This document shows, piece by piece, positions 1 through 6,060 of a stretch of 7,744 nt of DNA (position 1 is its first letter; each line of letters starts with the position of its first letter). The translations under genes were made by a program, and so were the position numbers. Origin of the DNA: Candidatus Segatella albertsiae (GTDB lineage Bacteria; Bacteroidota; Bacteroidia; Bacteroidales; Bacteroidaceae). The notes beneath the pieces were generated by a model. That model ran no database searches. It was given only the letters and a program-made list of their open reading frames with translations, and was not told the origin of the DNA. Location of the stretch: positions 5,431 through 13,174 of the forward strand of contig DKCU01000053.1 in NCBI GenBank assembly GCA_002451555.1. Direction: 5' to 3'.

Positions 1-934
1 GGTCGTCGAGGCTGCGGGCTTGCCATCTCGCCTGTGCGAAGGCATTGCGGTCGTGCTGCTGCTCGGCATTCAAGTTGGTATAATAGCGCACGATGCCCGG
101 CAACTGTCGGTCGTTGTCATAATAGTAGAGCTTCGCCCATAGTTGGCTTCGGCTCATTCCGTCGGCTCGCCCACCCATCATCCAGTGCATGTTCAGTTCG
201 CCGTGCCCCGAGTTCATGCGACTGTTGGTGCGTCGCTCATGGGTGGTGTACTTGCCGTTGTGCAAGAGGTAAGGGTAGTCGTTCTCGGCATAGGTATATT
301 CTCCCATTGCCTGAAGAGTAAACCTGTCGGAGAGCCGCTGCACATAGCGCAAGTAAGGCGATACAAACCCGAAGGAGCCCACCTGCAACTGGGTGGAGAG
401 ATGCGCCCGATGGTCGGCAGGAATCTCGTTCATTGTCTCGATGGCGAGCATAGCTGCCATCGAGGCTTGTCTGGCAGAGATGAAGATGTCGTCGTTGTCG
501 CCGATGGTGAGCTTGAGCGTCTGCACTTGGTCGAGCGAATAACGAGACACGTCGATTTCGCCGCCCTGGCATTCGCTGAGCAGCATGCCGTCGTAGCTCA
601 CGCCCGTGTGTCCGGCTCCAAAGCCACGCACGGCAACGGTCTTCATACCTCCCGCCCCTCCATAGTCGCGCAGGTTGATGCCTGGCATACGATGCAGGGC
701 ATCGGCGATGTCGGTAACGCCCAGACGGGCGAAATTCTGATGCGCCAACAGTTGCAATGGTGCTGTAGAGGTCATCATGCGATGCTGCGCCAGGGCATTC
801 ACCTCCACCTGCTGAAGATGCTGGGTGCGGAGGGTGTCGGCACGCTGCCGGGCAGACGAAGGCATTGACCGGGCAGACGAAGGCATTGCCATCGTTCCCA
901 GCGATAGCAGGCAAAGAAAACCTATCTTCCTCAT
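1..934 (-). CDS. btuB: TonB-dependent outer-membrane receptor, BtuB-like cobalamin transporter (5' part only)
   Basis: The minus strand is open from ATG at 934 to the left edge, giving 311 codons. Residues 1-28 form a signal peptide: MRK, a hydrophobic stretch GFLCLLSLGTMA, then SSA cleavage-like sites. A TonB-box-like segment, QQVEVNAL, lies at 41-48. The plug domain follows, with DALHRMPGINLRDYG (78-92) and the hallmark VAVRGFG (100-106) plus GVSYDGM (111-117). Strands from about residue 160 look like the start of the beta-barrel (Tyr-rich, alternating). Members of this family are usually about 600-750 residues, so more than half is missing. Family knowledge: these receptors import scarce ligands with TonB energy. 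The cobalamin assignment comes mainly from the riboswitch in the leader, because plug sequence alone does not fix the ligand. A 21-base unit is duplicated in the signal-peptide region. No Shine-Dalgarno sequence is visible before the start, which is common in this phylum. Confidence 0.88.
   Translation of the reverse strand, partial: MRKIGFLCLLSLGTMAMPSSARSMPSSARQRADTLRTQHLQQVEVNALAQHRMMTSTAPLQLLAHQNFARLGVTDIADALHRMPGINLRDYGGAGGMKTVAVRGFGAGHTGVSYDGMLLSECQGGEIDVSRYSLDQVQTLKLTIGDNDDIFISARQASMAAMLAIETMNEIPADHRAHLSTQLQVGSFGFVSPYLRYVQRLSDRFTLQAMGEYTYAENDYPYLLHNGKYTTHERRTNSRMNSGHGELNMHWMMGGRADGMSRSQLWAKLYYYDNDRQLPGIVRYYTNLNAEQQHDRNAFAQARWQARSLDD
848..889 (-). repeat. Two tandem copies of a 21-base unit in the btuB signal-peptide region
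   Basis: The units at 848-868 and 869-889 match at 20 of 21 bases and begin CCGGGCAGACGAAGGC on the plus strand. On the coding strand they encode MPSSARS followed by MPSSARQ, residues 17-30 of the receptor. The duplication keeps the frame and leaves two possible SSA signal-cleavage sites. It probably arose by replication slippage. Confidence 0.9.
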
Positions 935-958
935 GATTCAAATCTTATAATAAAACGG

Positions 959-994
959 TTCCATCCCCAGCCCTATCCACGAGGCTAGATGGAA
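959..994 (-). promoter_or_regulatory. Hairpin between riboswitch and btuB start; putative expression platform
   Basis: On the minus strand TTCCATC (994-988) pairs perfectly with GATGGAA (965-959). A second inner stem joins AGCC (986-983) to GGCT (972-969). In the transcript the hairpin is followed by CCGTTTTATTATA, an imperfect U-rich tract, and the btuB ATG lies 25 bases beyond the stem. It lies downstream of the cobalamin aptamer, where an expression platform is expected. It could act as a terminator or alter access to the start; sequence alone does not decide. Confidence 0.45.
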
Positions 995-1032
995 TGCACT
1001 CTCTGTGTCTCTACATTATAAGAGAGAGAGGG

Positions 1033-1222
1033 AGTGGCAACGGCAGGTTTTCTGACTTGCGTCCTCAAACTCACAGCAAGCGGTCTTCCCGAAAAAATGT
1101 CAGTGACCATCGTGCTTGCCATCTCCGCCCTCTACAAGAAAAGGCGGAAAAAAACGCTTACAGCAGCGGGACTGTCCGGGCTTCTCACCCGATTCCCTTT
1201 TAATCACTACGCACACTTCCTT
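1033..1222 (-). ncRNA. Cobalamin (B12) riboswitch
   Basis: Reading the minus strand, the leader contains AAAGGGAATCGGGTGAGAAG, then CCCGGACAGTCCCGCTGCTG followed by TAAGCG (together ending at 1155), matching the conserved core of the cobalamin aptamer (GGGAA..GGTG..AA..CCCG..CTGTAA). The B12 box, AAGTCAGAAAACCTGCC, lies at 1058-1042. Between them are an arm with the stem CCGCC/GGCGG and a variable region including GGTCACTG and GACCGCTTGC. Family knowledge: binding of adenosyl- or related cobalamin lowers expression of the downstream gene. That gene here is a TonB-dependent receptor, starting about 100 bases downstream. The outer limits are approximate because the closing P1 stem is not clear by eye. 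Confidence 0.93.
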
Positions 1223-1236
1223 TAGAATAGCACATC

Positions 1237-1252
1237 GGTGGATTCATCCACC
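1237..1252 (-). other. Short leader hairpin upstream of the riboswitch
   Basis: GGTGGAT and ATCCACC form a 7-bp inverted repeat separated by two bases, in the btuB leader between the promoter and the aptamer core. It may be an accessory stem of the riboswitch or a transcript-stabilising hairpin. No U-tract follows, so it does not look like a terminator. Confidence 0.5.
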
Positions 1253-1315
1253 AAGGCTCATCCAAGAAATATCGCTCCTAGGCGGTGCGACGTGGCAGTG
1301 AACCAATTGCGACTG

Positions 1316-1350
1316 CAAAGGTACGGCATTTTTTTGAGATAGCCGACAAA
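1316..1350 (-). promoter_or_regulatory. Bacteroidota-type promoter for btuB
   Basis: The minus strand carries TACCTTTG at 1323-1316, matching the phylum's -7 consensus TAnnTTTG. TTTG at 1350-1347 is a candidate -33 element, with a spacer of 23 bases, slightly long. Transcription would start near 1309, giving a leader of about 375 bases that contains the whole riboswitch. Confidence 0.6.
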
Positions 1351-1385
1351 TACGACTCGTTTTTTGCAACTTCATCGCCTTTTTA

Positions 1386-1417
1386 TTTGGTAATCTGCGA
1401 TTTTCTTCTTATATTTG
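1386..1417 (+). promoter_or_regulatory. Bacteroidota-type promoter for ettA
   Basis: TTTG at 1386-1389 and TATATTTG at 1410-1417 are separated by 20 bases, a good fit to the phylum's -33/-7 promoter. The start would be near 1424, leaving an AT-rich leader of about 75 bases before ATG at 1499. The element is divergent from the btuB promoter, whose candidate -33 is about 36 bases away. Confidence 0.7.
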
Positions 1418-1498
1418 CAGAAAATTCAATAATACACATTATTATTATAGATAGCAAACATTATCAAAATCAATATTACACATTATTAATATATATAC

Positions 1499-3196
1499 AT
1501 GGCAACAGTTGACGATAAGAAAATCATCTTCTCGATGGTGGGTGTATCGAAGATTATCCCACAAAACCAAAAGCAGATTCTGAAGAACATCTACCTATCG
1601 TTCTTCTACGGAGCTAAAATCGGCATCATCGGTCTGAACGGTGCAGGTAAATCCACGCTGATGAAAATCATCGCTGGATTGGAGCAACCTACACAGGGCG
1701 AGGTGGTATGGAGCCCTGGTTACTCTGTGGGCTACTTGCCTCAGGACCCTCCACTCGATGAGAACAAGACCGTGAAGGAGAACGTGATGGAGGGTGTGCA
1801 GAAAGTTTACGACGCCCTCGCCGAATACGAGGACATCAACAATAAGTTTGGTCTCGAAGAATACTACGGCGACCCTGACAAGATGGACAAGTTGATGCAG
1901 CGACAGGCTGAGGTACAGGACATCATCGATGCCACCGACGCTTGGAACATCGACTCGAAGTTGGAGCGTGCGATGGATGCCCTCCATTGTCCACCGGGCG
2001 ATTGGCCTGTAACCAACCTTTCGGGTGGTGAGCGCCGCCGTGTGGCTCTCTGTCGCTTGCTCTTACAGAAGCCTGACGTGCTCCTGCTCGACGAGCCTAC
2101 CAACCACTTGGATGCCGAGAGCATCGACTGGTTGGAGCAGCACTTGCAGCAGTACGAGGGAACGGTTATCGCCGTAACCCACGACCGCTACTTCCTCGAC
2201 GATGTGAGCGAGTGGATTCTTGAACTCGACCGTGGCGAGGGTATTCCATGGAAGGGCAACTACTCTTCTTGGCTCGACCAGAAGACTAAGCGTATGATTC
2301 AGGAGGAGAAGACGGCATCCAAACGTCGCAAGACCTTGGAGCGAGAGTTGGAATGGGTTCGCATGGCTCCGAAGGCTCGCCAGGCTAAGGGTAAGGCTCG
2401 TTTGAACTCCTACGAGCAGATGCTCAACCAGGAGCAGAAGGAGCGTGAGGAGAAGTTGGAAATCTTCATCCCTAATGGTCCTCGTCTCGGCAACAAGGTT
2501 ATCGAGGCGCAGCATGTGAAGAAGGCATTCGGCGAGAAAGTGCTCTTCAACGACCTCAACTTCATGCTTCCACCTAACGGCATCGTGGGTGTCATCGGTC
2601 CTAACGGAGCCGGCAAGACCACCCTCTTCCGCCTCATCATGGGCCTGGAACAGGCTGACGCCGGAACCTTCGAGGTGGGTGAGACCGTGAAGCTCGCTTA
2701 CGTTGACCAGCAGCATAAGGATATCGACCCACAGAAGACCGTCTATGAGGTCATCTCCCAAGGCAACGAGACCTTGCGACTGGGTGGCAGAGACGTGAAC
2801 GCTCGTGCTTACATCTCTCGCTTCAACTTCTCGGGCACCGACCAGAGCAAGCTCTGCAGCGTACTCTCGGGTGGTGAGCGCAACCGCTTGCAGCTCGCCC
2901 TTGCCCTGAAGCAGGAAGGCAACGTGCTCCTCCTCGATGAGCCTACCAACGACATCGACGTGAACACCCTTCGTGCCTTGGAGGAAGGTTTGGAGGCATT
3001 CGCCGGTTGCGCGGTGGTCATCAGCCACGACCGTTGGTTCCTCGACCGCATCTGTACCCACATCCTTGCCTTCGAGGGCAATGGCGAGGTATTCTTCTTC
3101 GAGGGAAGTTATTCGGAATACGAAATCAACAAGGCTAGACGATTGGGCGATACCGAAATCAAGAAGGGTCGCTATCGCAAGTTGATGGAGGAATAA
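1499..3196 (+). CDS. ettA: Energy-dependent translational throttle protein EttA (ABC-F ATPase)
   Basis: This is a 565-residue soluble ABC-F protein with two nucleotide-binding domains and no membrane segment. Domain 1 has Walker A GLNGAGKST (45-53), signature LSGGE (174-178), Walker B VLLLDEP (194-200) and switch His in THDR (227-230). An arm-like helical insertion lies at roughly 95-145. The charged inter-domain linker (about 240-325), with QKTKRMIQEEK and PKARQAKGKARLNSYEQ, matches the P-site tRNA interaction motif of EttA. Domain 2 has GPNGAGKTT (367-375), LSGGE (456-460), VLLLDEP (476-482) and SHDR (509-512). Both catalytic Glu residues are present. Family knowledge: EttA binds the ribosomal E site and couples the first elongation steps to the ATP/ADP ratio. 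Length fits the usual figure of about 555 residues. Codon use is strongly biased (GAG, AAG, CTC), as in a well-expressed housekeeping gene. ATG at 1499 follows an AT-rich leader with no Shine-Dalgarno. Confidence 0.96.
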   Translation: MATVDDKKIIFSMVGVSKIIPQNQKQILKNIYLSFFYGAKIGIIGLNGAGKSTLMKIIAGLEQPTQGEVVWSPGYSVGYLPQDPPLDENKTVKENVMEGVQKVYDALAEYEDINNKFGLEEYYGDPDKMDKLMQRQAEVQDIIDATDAWNIDSKLERAMDALHCPPGDWPVTNLSGGERRRVALCRLLLQKPDVLLLDEPTNHLDAESIDWLEQHLQQYEGTVIAVTHDRYFLDDVSEWILELDRGEGIPWKGNYSSWLDQKTKRMIQEEKTASKRRKTLERELEWVRMAPKARQAKGKARLNSYEQMLNQEQKEREEKLEIFIPNGPRLGNKVIEAQHVKKAFGEKVLFNDLNFMLPPNGIVGVIGPNGAGKTTLFRLIMGLEQADAGTFEVGETVKLAYVDQQHKDIDPQKTVYEVISQGNETLRLGGRDVNARAYISRFNFSGTDQSKLCSVLSGGERNRLQLALALKQEGNVLLLDEPTNDIDVNTLRALEEGLEAFAGCAVVISHDRWFLDRICTHILAFEGNGEVFFFEGSYSEYEINKARRLGDTEIKKGRYRKLMEE

Positions 3197-3201
3197 CATA
3201 A

Positions 3202-3245
3202 AGTATGGAGAAAGTTTGATCCTTAAAACACACTTTCTCCATACT
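3202..3245 (+). terminator. Terminator-like hairpin after ettA
   Basis: AGTATGGAGAAAGT (3202-3215) and ACTTTCTCCATACT (3232-3245) form a perfect 14-bp stem with a 16-base loop, starting 5 bases after the ettA stop codon. The following CTTTATAC is only weakly U-rich, so termination may be partial. The stem reads equally well on the minus strand, where it could stop readthrough from the glycerate kinase. Confidence 0.7.
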
Positions 3246-3263
3246 CTTTATACAACAACAGTT

Positions 3264-3707
3264 ATGAAATTAAAAGATAAGCACTTTTACCTTTTTGAAA
3301 TAATTGGCTGCATTACTATTTTAGGCACTTTCCCTATCATTTACACTTTTCTTGCCTATGGGAACCTTATTGCAGCTTACAAAGTTTCTGTTTATGTAAT
3401 ACTAATACATATCATAGCAGGAGCTGCAACATGGCGCACATGCCATACTGATAATTGGATAGATTTGCTTATGTGGCAATTTGTATATATTTTCGTTTTA
3501 ACGACTATTATCTTAATCATTCTCAACTTACTTATAAGAGATGGCTTATTTTTAAGTGTGAGTTTACTATGTGGAGTTTTTCTCTATATGGGGCTCTCTA
3601 TATTTTCTATACTGCATTGTGGTATCTATGCTCTTATCAAAAGAAGAATATGGTTGTTTATTCAAAAACTACGAAAATTCAAGAATGAAAAATCACGAAG
3701 AGTTTAA
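3264..3707 (+). CDS. Small four-helix inner-membrane protein of unknown function
   Basis: This 147-residue protein is dominated by hydrophobic segments at about 8-31, 37-57, 65-91 and 94-124, suggesting four membrane helices. A basic tail, KRRIWLFIQKLRKFKNEK (126-143), probably lies in the cytoplasm. I recognise no family motif. ATG at 3264 is chosen because the only in-frame start further upstream is a TTG at 3216 inside the loop of the ettA terminator. The gene is much richer in A and T than ettA or the receptor, with many ATA, TTA and AAA codons, which may mean acquisition by transfer or weak expression. No promoter is visible between the ettA stop and the start, so it may depend on readthrough of the terminator. 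Its last 4 bases overlap the end of the convergent glycerate kinase gene. Confidence 0.75.
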   Translation: MKLKDKHFYLFEIIGCITILGTFPIIYTFLAYGNLIAAYKVSVYVILIHIIAGAATWRTCHTDNWIDLLMWQFVYIFVLTTIILIILNLLIRDGLFLSVSLLCGVFLYMGLSIFSILHCGIYALIKRRIWLFIQKLRKFKNEKSRRV

Positions 3708-4786
3708 TTCTTCACAAGTACCATTGGCATAAGTTCCCTAATAACCTTGATTATATTCTCTCGTGCCACCTCAGGCTTCATCGCCTCTTCCAAAGGCATA
3801 GTCTTCGGAGTGACGGCTACCACTCGGTCGAAACCAGCATCGAGCAAGACTTGCTCATCGCTCACGCCACCCGAAATCAGCCAAACTTTCTTATCTTTGA
3901 CGTGCTCCAAAATTCGCTGTGGCAACTTCCCCATCAAGGTCTGTTTGTCGCTATGCCCTTCGCCCGTAATGACGAGGTCGGCATCTCTCAACAACTCATC
4001 GAAGTGAACCGCCTCCAAGAGCAAATCTGCTCCCGAATGAAACTCGGCATTGAAGTATTGCAGGAAAGCATACCCCAGTCCTCCTGCCGCACCTGCTCCT
4101 GGAGTATTACTTCTATCGTAGGAGAAATGGCGAGCACTAATCTCAGCAAATCGCTTAGCCCGTTCATCCAGAGCCTCAACCATCTCGGCATCCGCCCCTT
4201 TCTGGGGAGCGAAGACATACGCCGCCCCTTTTTCGCCGCAAAGCGGATTGGTGACATCCGAAGCCAACACAAAGGTGCATTCCTTGCGAATCTTCTTCCA
4301 GTCATCACCCATTGCCTTGAGCATACCGATGCCGCAATCGGAAGTGGCACTGCCGCCCAAGCCCACGACGAAATGTCGGGCACCTTGGCGATAAGCATGG
4401 AGCACCAACTCGCCCACTCCCCAGGAAGTAGCCTTCATCGGGTTGCGCCGCTCGGGTTCGATGAGAGCCAAGCCAGCAGCTTGTGCAATCTCGATGATGG
4501 CAGTATCTTTGACGATGCCATAATCTGCCTCTATCCATCTCATCAAGGCATCATGGGCATGGATGGTGACACGCTCTCCTCCCATTGCCGATAGGAAAGC
4601 ATCGAGCATGCCATCTCCCCCATCACTCATCTCCAAGGTAATGGTTTCGGGAGCAGGAAGAACATCATTTGAATTCTTCACTCTTCGTTCTTCACTCTTC
4701 ACTCCCAAAGCCATCGCCTCGTTTACCTCCTTGCTTGTCAAGCATCCCTTATATGAATCACAAGCTATGATTATCTTTCTCATCAT
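3704..4786 (-). CDS. Glycerate kinase (GK-II / GlxK-GarK family)
   Basis: This 360-residue protein phosphorylates D-glycerate with ATP, to 2- or 3-phosphoglycerate depending on the family member, feeding glycolysis. Family motifs occur in order: ACDSYKGCLTS (8-18), SDGGDG (54-59), EIAQAAGLALI (99-109), GLGGSATSDCGIGML (142-156), SDVTNPLCG (176-184), TPGAGAAGGLGY (228-239) and TGEGHSDKQTLMGK (274-287). Length is close to the usual 370-380 residues. Between the first two motifs, residues about 29-38 (VKSEERRVKN) are encoded by a GAAGAGT-like repeat that looks inserted. Two adjacent ATGs (4786 and 4783) could serve as the start. No Shine-Dalgarno is visible. The gene is transcribed singly, divergent from the HD-domain gene and convergent with the membrane-protein gene, which it overlaps by 4 bases. 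Confidence 0.93.
   Translation of the reverse strand: MMRKIIIACDSYKGCLTSKEVNEAMALGVKSEERRVKNSNDVLPAPETITLEMSDGGDGMLDAFLSAMGGERVTIHAHDALMRWIEADYGIVKDTAIIEIAQAAGLALIEPERRNPMKATSWGVGELVLHAYRQGARHFVVGLGGSATSDCGIGMLKAMGDDWKKIRKECTFVLASDVTNPLCGEKGAAYVFAPQKGADAEMVEALDERAKRFAEISARHFSYDRSNTPGAGAAGGLGYAFLQYFNAEFHSGADLLLEAVHFDELLRDADLVITGEGHSDKQTLMGKLPQRILEHVKDKKVWLISGGVSDEQVLLDAGFDRVVAVTPKTMPLEEAMKPEVARENIIKVIRELMPMVLVKN
4674..4704 (-). repeat. GAAGAGT-type simple repeat inside the glycerate kinase gene
   Basis: The coding strand has several imperfect copies of GTGAAGA/CGAAGA in a row, giving a purine-only run broken by few bases. It encodes residues 29-38 (VKSEERRVKN), where related kinases pass directly from the first helix to the next strand. 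The frame is kept. Confidence 0.75.
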
Positions 4787-4810
4787 TTGTTCAGTTATAT
4801 TTTACAAATG

Positions 4811-4818
4811 CAAATGTA
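4811..4818 (-). promoter_or_regulatory. Candidate -7 element for the glycerate kinase gene
   Basis: The minus strand reads TACATTTG, matching TAnnTTTG, 24 bases before the ATG at 4786. Transcription would start near 4804. No TTTG lies at the ideal distance upstream (the nearest, from 4850, leaves about 28 bases), so the -33 part is weak. Confidence 0.45.
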
Positions 4819-4857
4819 CAAAAAATATCCATAAGAGCGTTAATTACAAACATCTTT

Positions 4858-4889
4858 TTTGCGTATTTCAAATAAAAGCACTAACTTTG
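4858..4889 (+). promoter_or_regulatory. Bacteroidota-type promoter for the HD-domain gene
   Basis: TTTG at 4858-4861 and TAACTTTG at 4882-4889 are separated by 20 bases, the same spacing as the ettA promoter. The start would be near 4896, giving a leader of about 38 bases before ATG at 4934. Confidence 0.7.
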
Positions 4890-4933
4890 TCGGCAAATAA
4901 CATAAAGATAGGAATAAAAAATAGAATAAGGTT

Positions 4934-5440
4934 ATGAACACAAAACTTGCAGAGCTGATGAGAGCTATGGTCAGTTACGATAGTGGCGATGTGCCACGCA
5001 TACAGCACTTTGTGAAAGTACACGATCTTGCTGCAACGATTGGTGTGGCAGAGCAATTGGATGAAGAAACACAGTTTATCCTCGAAGCGGCAGCGATACT
5101 CCACGACATCGGCATACATCCAGCGGAAGCCAAGTATGGCAACTGCAATGGTAAAGCACAGGAGGAGTTGGGACCAGGAGAAGCCCGAAAGCTCTTGTTG
5201 GAAGTTGGCGGTTTCACCGATGCGCAGATTGAACGAATCTGCTGGCTCATCGGCCATCACCACACATATAGCAACGTAACTTCCGCCGACCATCGCATTC
5301 TTTTGGAAGCAGATTTCCTCGTCAATTCCTTCGAAGACCATCTGACACTCAATGGCATCAAGACCTTCAGGGACAACGTCTTCCGCTCCGCTTATGCCAT
5401 CAAGCTACTAAACGAAATGTGGGGAATAGAGGAAAGATAA
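4934..5440 (+). CDS. HD-domain metal-dependent phosphohydrolase
   Basis: This 168-residue soluble protein has the HD superfamily metal-binding pattern. A first His lies in RIQHFVKVHDLA (His25 or His30), then the HDIG doublet (57-60), a His cluster GHHHTY (107-112), and the closing Asp in LLEADFLVN (123-131). Family knowledge: such domains hydrolyse phosphate esters or nucleotides, and small stand-alone members of this kind are mostly uncharacterised. The substrate cannot be read from the sequence. The start at 4934 is preceded by AATAAGGTT, a weak Shine-Dalgarno-like match, and by a well-formed promoter 45 bases upstream. It is divergent from the glycerate kinase and appears to be transcribed alone. 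No U-tailed terminator follows directly; the palindrome at 5577 is the first strong structure downstream. Confidence 0.9.
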   Translation: MNTKLAELMRAMVSYDSGDVPRIQHFVKVHDLAATIGVAEQLDEETQFILEAAAILHDIGIHPAEAKYGNCNGKAQEELGPGEARKLLLEVGGFTDAQIERICWLIGHHHTYSNVTSADHRILLEADFLVNSFEDHLTLNGIKTFRDNVFRSAYAIKLLNEMWGIEER

Positions 5441-5452
5441 AAAAATGCCGAA

Positions 5453-5548
5453 ATGAAATGCGAACTTATGAAAGAGATTTGGGAACACTCAATCAGCATA
5501 GAAAACTTCAGAAGACAATGCAAGGACAAACTAAAATTCTTTGGATAG
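5453..5548 (+). CDS. Possible 31-residue ORF, doubtful
   Basis: An ATG at 5453 opens a frame ending in TAG at 5546-5548. It encodes a short charged peptide beginning MKCELMKEIWEHS and ending KDKLKFFG. It lies 12 bases after the HD-domain gene, with no clear ribosome-binding site. I recognise no family. It may be chance, or the tail of a decayed gene. Confidence 0.2.
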   Translation: MKCELMKEIWEHSISIENFRRQCKDKLKFFG

Positions 5549-5576
5549 AAGGGAATTATCTAAGGGAATAACATTA

Positions 5577-5602
5577 TAGGGATGCCGAGCTCGGCATCCC
5601 TA
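5577..5602. repeat. Perfect 26-base palindrome
   Basis: The half-site TAGGGATGCCGAG at 5577-5589 is followed immediately by its exact reverse complement at 5590-5602. RNA from either strand would form a GC-rich hairpin, with the central bases forced into a small loop. Neither strand has a proper U-tract afterwards (CTTTGACTT on plus, TAATGTTATT on minus). It is therefore a poor classical terminator, though it could still stop transcription or protect RNA ends. The perfect symmetry also fits a dispersed intergenic palindromic repeat. The stop codon of the small minus-strand ORF lies within it. Confidence 0.9.
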
Positions 5603-5770
5603 CTTTGACTTATTCGATATATATTCCAACTCCATACGTATTCCCTGCGCCATGTTTCTTTTCATTATTTGCGCAGCTTCTATAGAGGAAGTCGGCGACT
5701 TCTTCCATTCTTCCAACTTGCGGAGCATTCTCTCCGTACTTTCCTTGTGAAATTGATTCAAATATGTCAT
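5600..5770 (-). CDS. Small hypothetical helical protein (56 residues)
   Basis: ATG at 5770 opens a frame to TAG at 5600, giving a charged, likely helical protein (MTYLNQFHKESTERMLRKLE at the start, YISNKSK at the end). I recognise no family. Support comes from a purine-rich first codon position and a TATATTTG -7 element about 28 bases upstream. Against it, a second minus-strand frame (ATG 5777 to TAA 5610, 55 residues) is also open across almost the same bases. The stop codon lies in the palindrome. The frame stays open upstream of this ATG to about 5956, but that part runs antisense to the recombinase remnant and is unlikely to be coding. It may be a small real gene or a decayed fragment. 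Confidence 0.45.
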   Translation of the reverse strand: MTYLNQFHKESTERMLRKLEEWKKSPTSSIEAAQIMKRNMAQGIRMELEYISNKSK

Positions 5771-5797
5771 ATCCCATTTTCTTTTTGATTTACTGTG

Positions 5798-5805
5798 CAA
5801 ATATA
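5798..5805 (-). promoter_or_regulatory. Candidate -7 element for the small minus-strand ORF
   Basis: The minus strand reads TATATTTG, an exact TAnnTTTG match. Transcription would start near 5791, about 20 bases before the ATG at 5770. No TTTG sits at the usual distance upstream, so this is tentative. Confidence 0.35.
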
Positions 5806-6038
5806 TCAGCCAAAGAACTAAGGAGGCATTAGCAAGAAAAAAAGCCGAAGGAGTTGTGCTGGGACGACCAAAAGGTAGAAAGAGCGCACAAGAAAAATAC
5901 AAACTTTTCGGTAAGGAAGTTCTTATACAAGAGTTGCTAAAGAGCAAGGTTTCCAAGCGTCAAATATCTAAGATTTGCAAGGTTGACAGAAATACGTTAG
6001 ACCGTTACATCAAGACTTTCATTGAGGTTTCAAAATGA
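5802..6038 (+). pseudogene. C-terminal remnant of a serine site-specific recombinase (resolvase/invertase family)
   Basis: The frame encodes YISQRTKEALARKKAEG, then VVLGRPKGRKS, then a basic region ending in a helix-turn-helix, SKRQISKICKVDRNTLDRYI (51-70 of the remnant). ISQRTKEALA..KAEG..LGRPKG is the characteristic end of the long E helix and the start of the DNA-binding domain in Bacteroidota resolvase/invertase proteins. The HTH with RNTLDRYIK closes the family. The N-terminal catalytic domain (about 120 residues with the catalytic Ser and Arg) is absent. Upstream of 5802 the frame continues only to a stop at 5754-5756, through sequence unlike the family. The visible stretch has no ATG; the first possible starts are a TTG at about 5790 and a GTG at 5856. 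I read it as a deletion remnant of a mobile-element or inversion gene, not an active enzyme. Confidence 0.8.
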
Positions 6039-6060
6039 GCTATAAAAGTCTTCTGATATG

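Noticed and set aside
143..868. A 241-codon plus-strand frame, and a minus-strand frame at 237-941, over the receptor gene
   Set aside because: Both overlap the TonB-dependent receptor frame, which has a signal peptide and plug motifs and stays open to the window edge.
1018..1033. GA-rich run that might be a functional repeat
   Set aside because: It is short and sits at the 3' edge of the riboswitch. It may take part in pairing, but nothing separate can be supported.
994..1301. Several short plus-strand frames between btuB and ettA
   Set aside because: They lie antisense to the riboswitch leader and have no coding character.
2063..3199. A 378-codon open frame on the minus strand opposite ettA
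   Set aside because: It is the antisense shadow of a strongly codon-biased gene. The peptide has no recognisable domain, while the plus strand gives a complete ABC-F protein.
3216..3263. TTG start that would extend the membrane protein by 16 residues
   Set aside because: It lies in the loop of the ettA terminator, and the extension would be encoded by the terminator stem. ATG at 3264 is more natural.
3851..4594. Long plus-strand frame opposite the glycerate kinase
   Set aside because: It is a shadow. All family motifs are on the minus strand.
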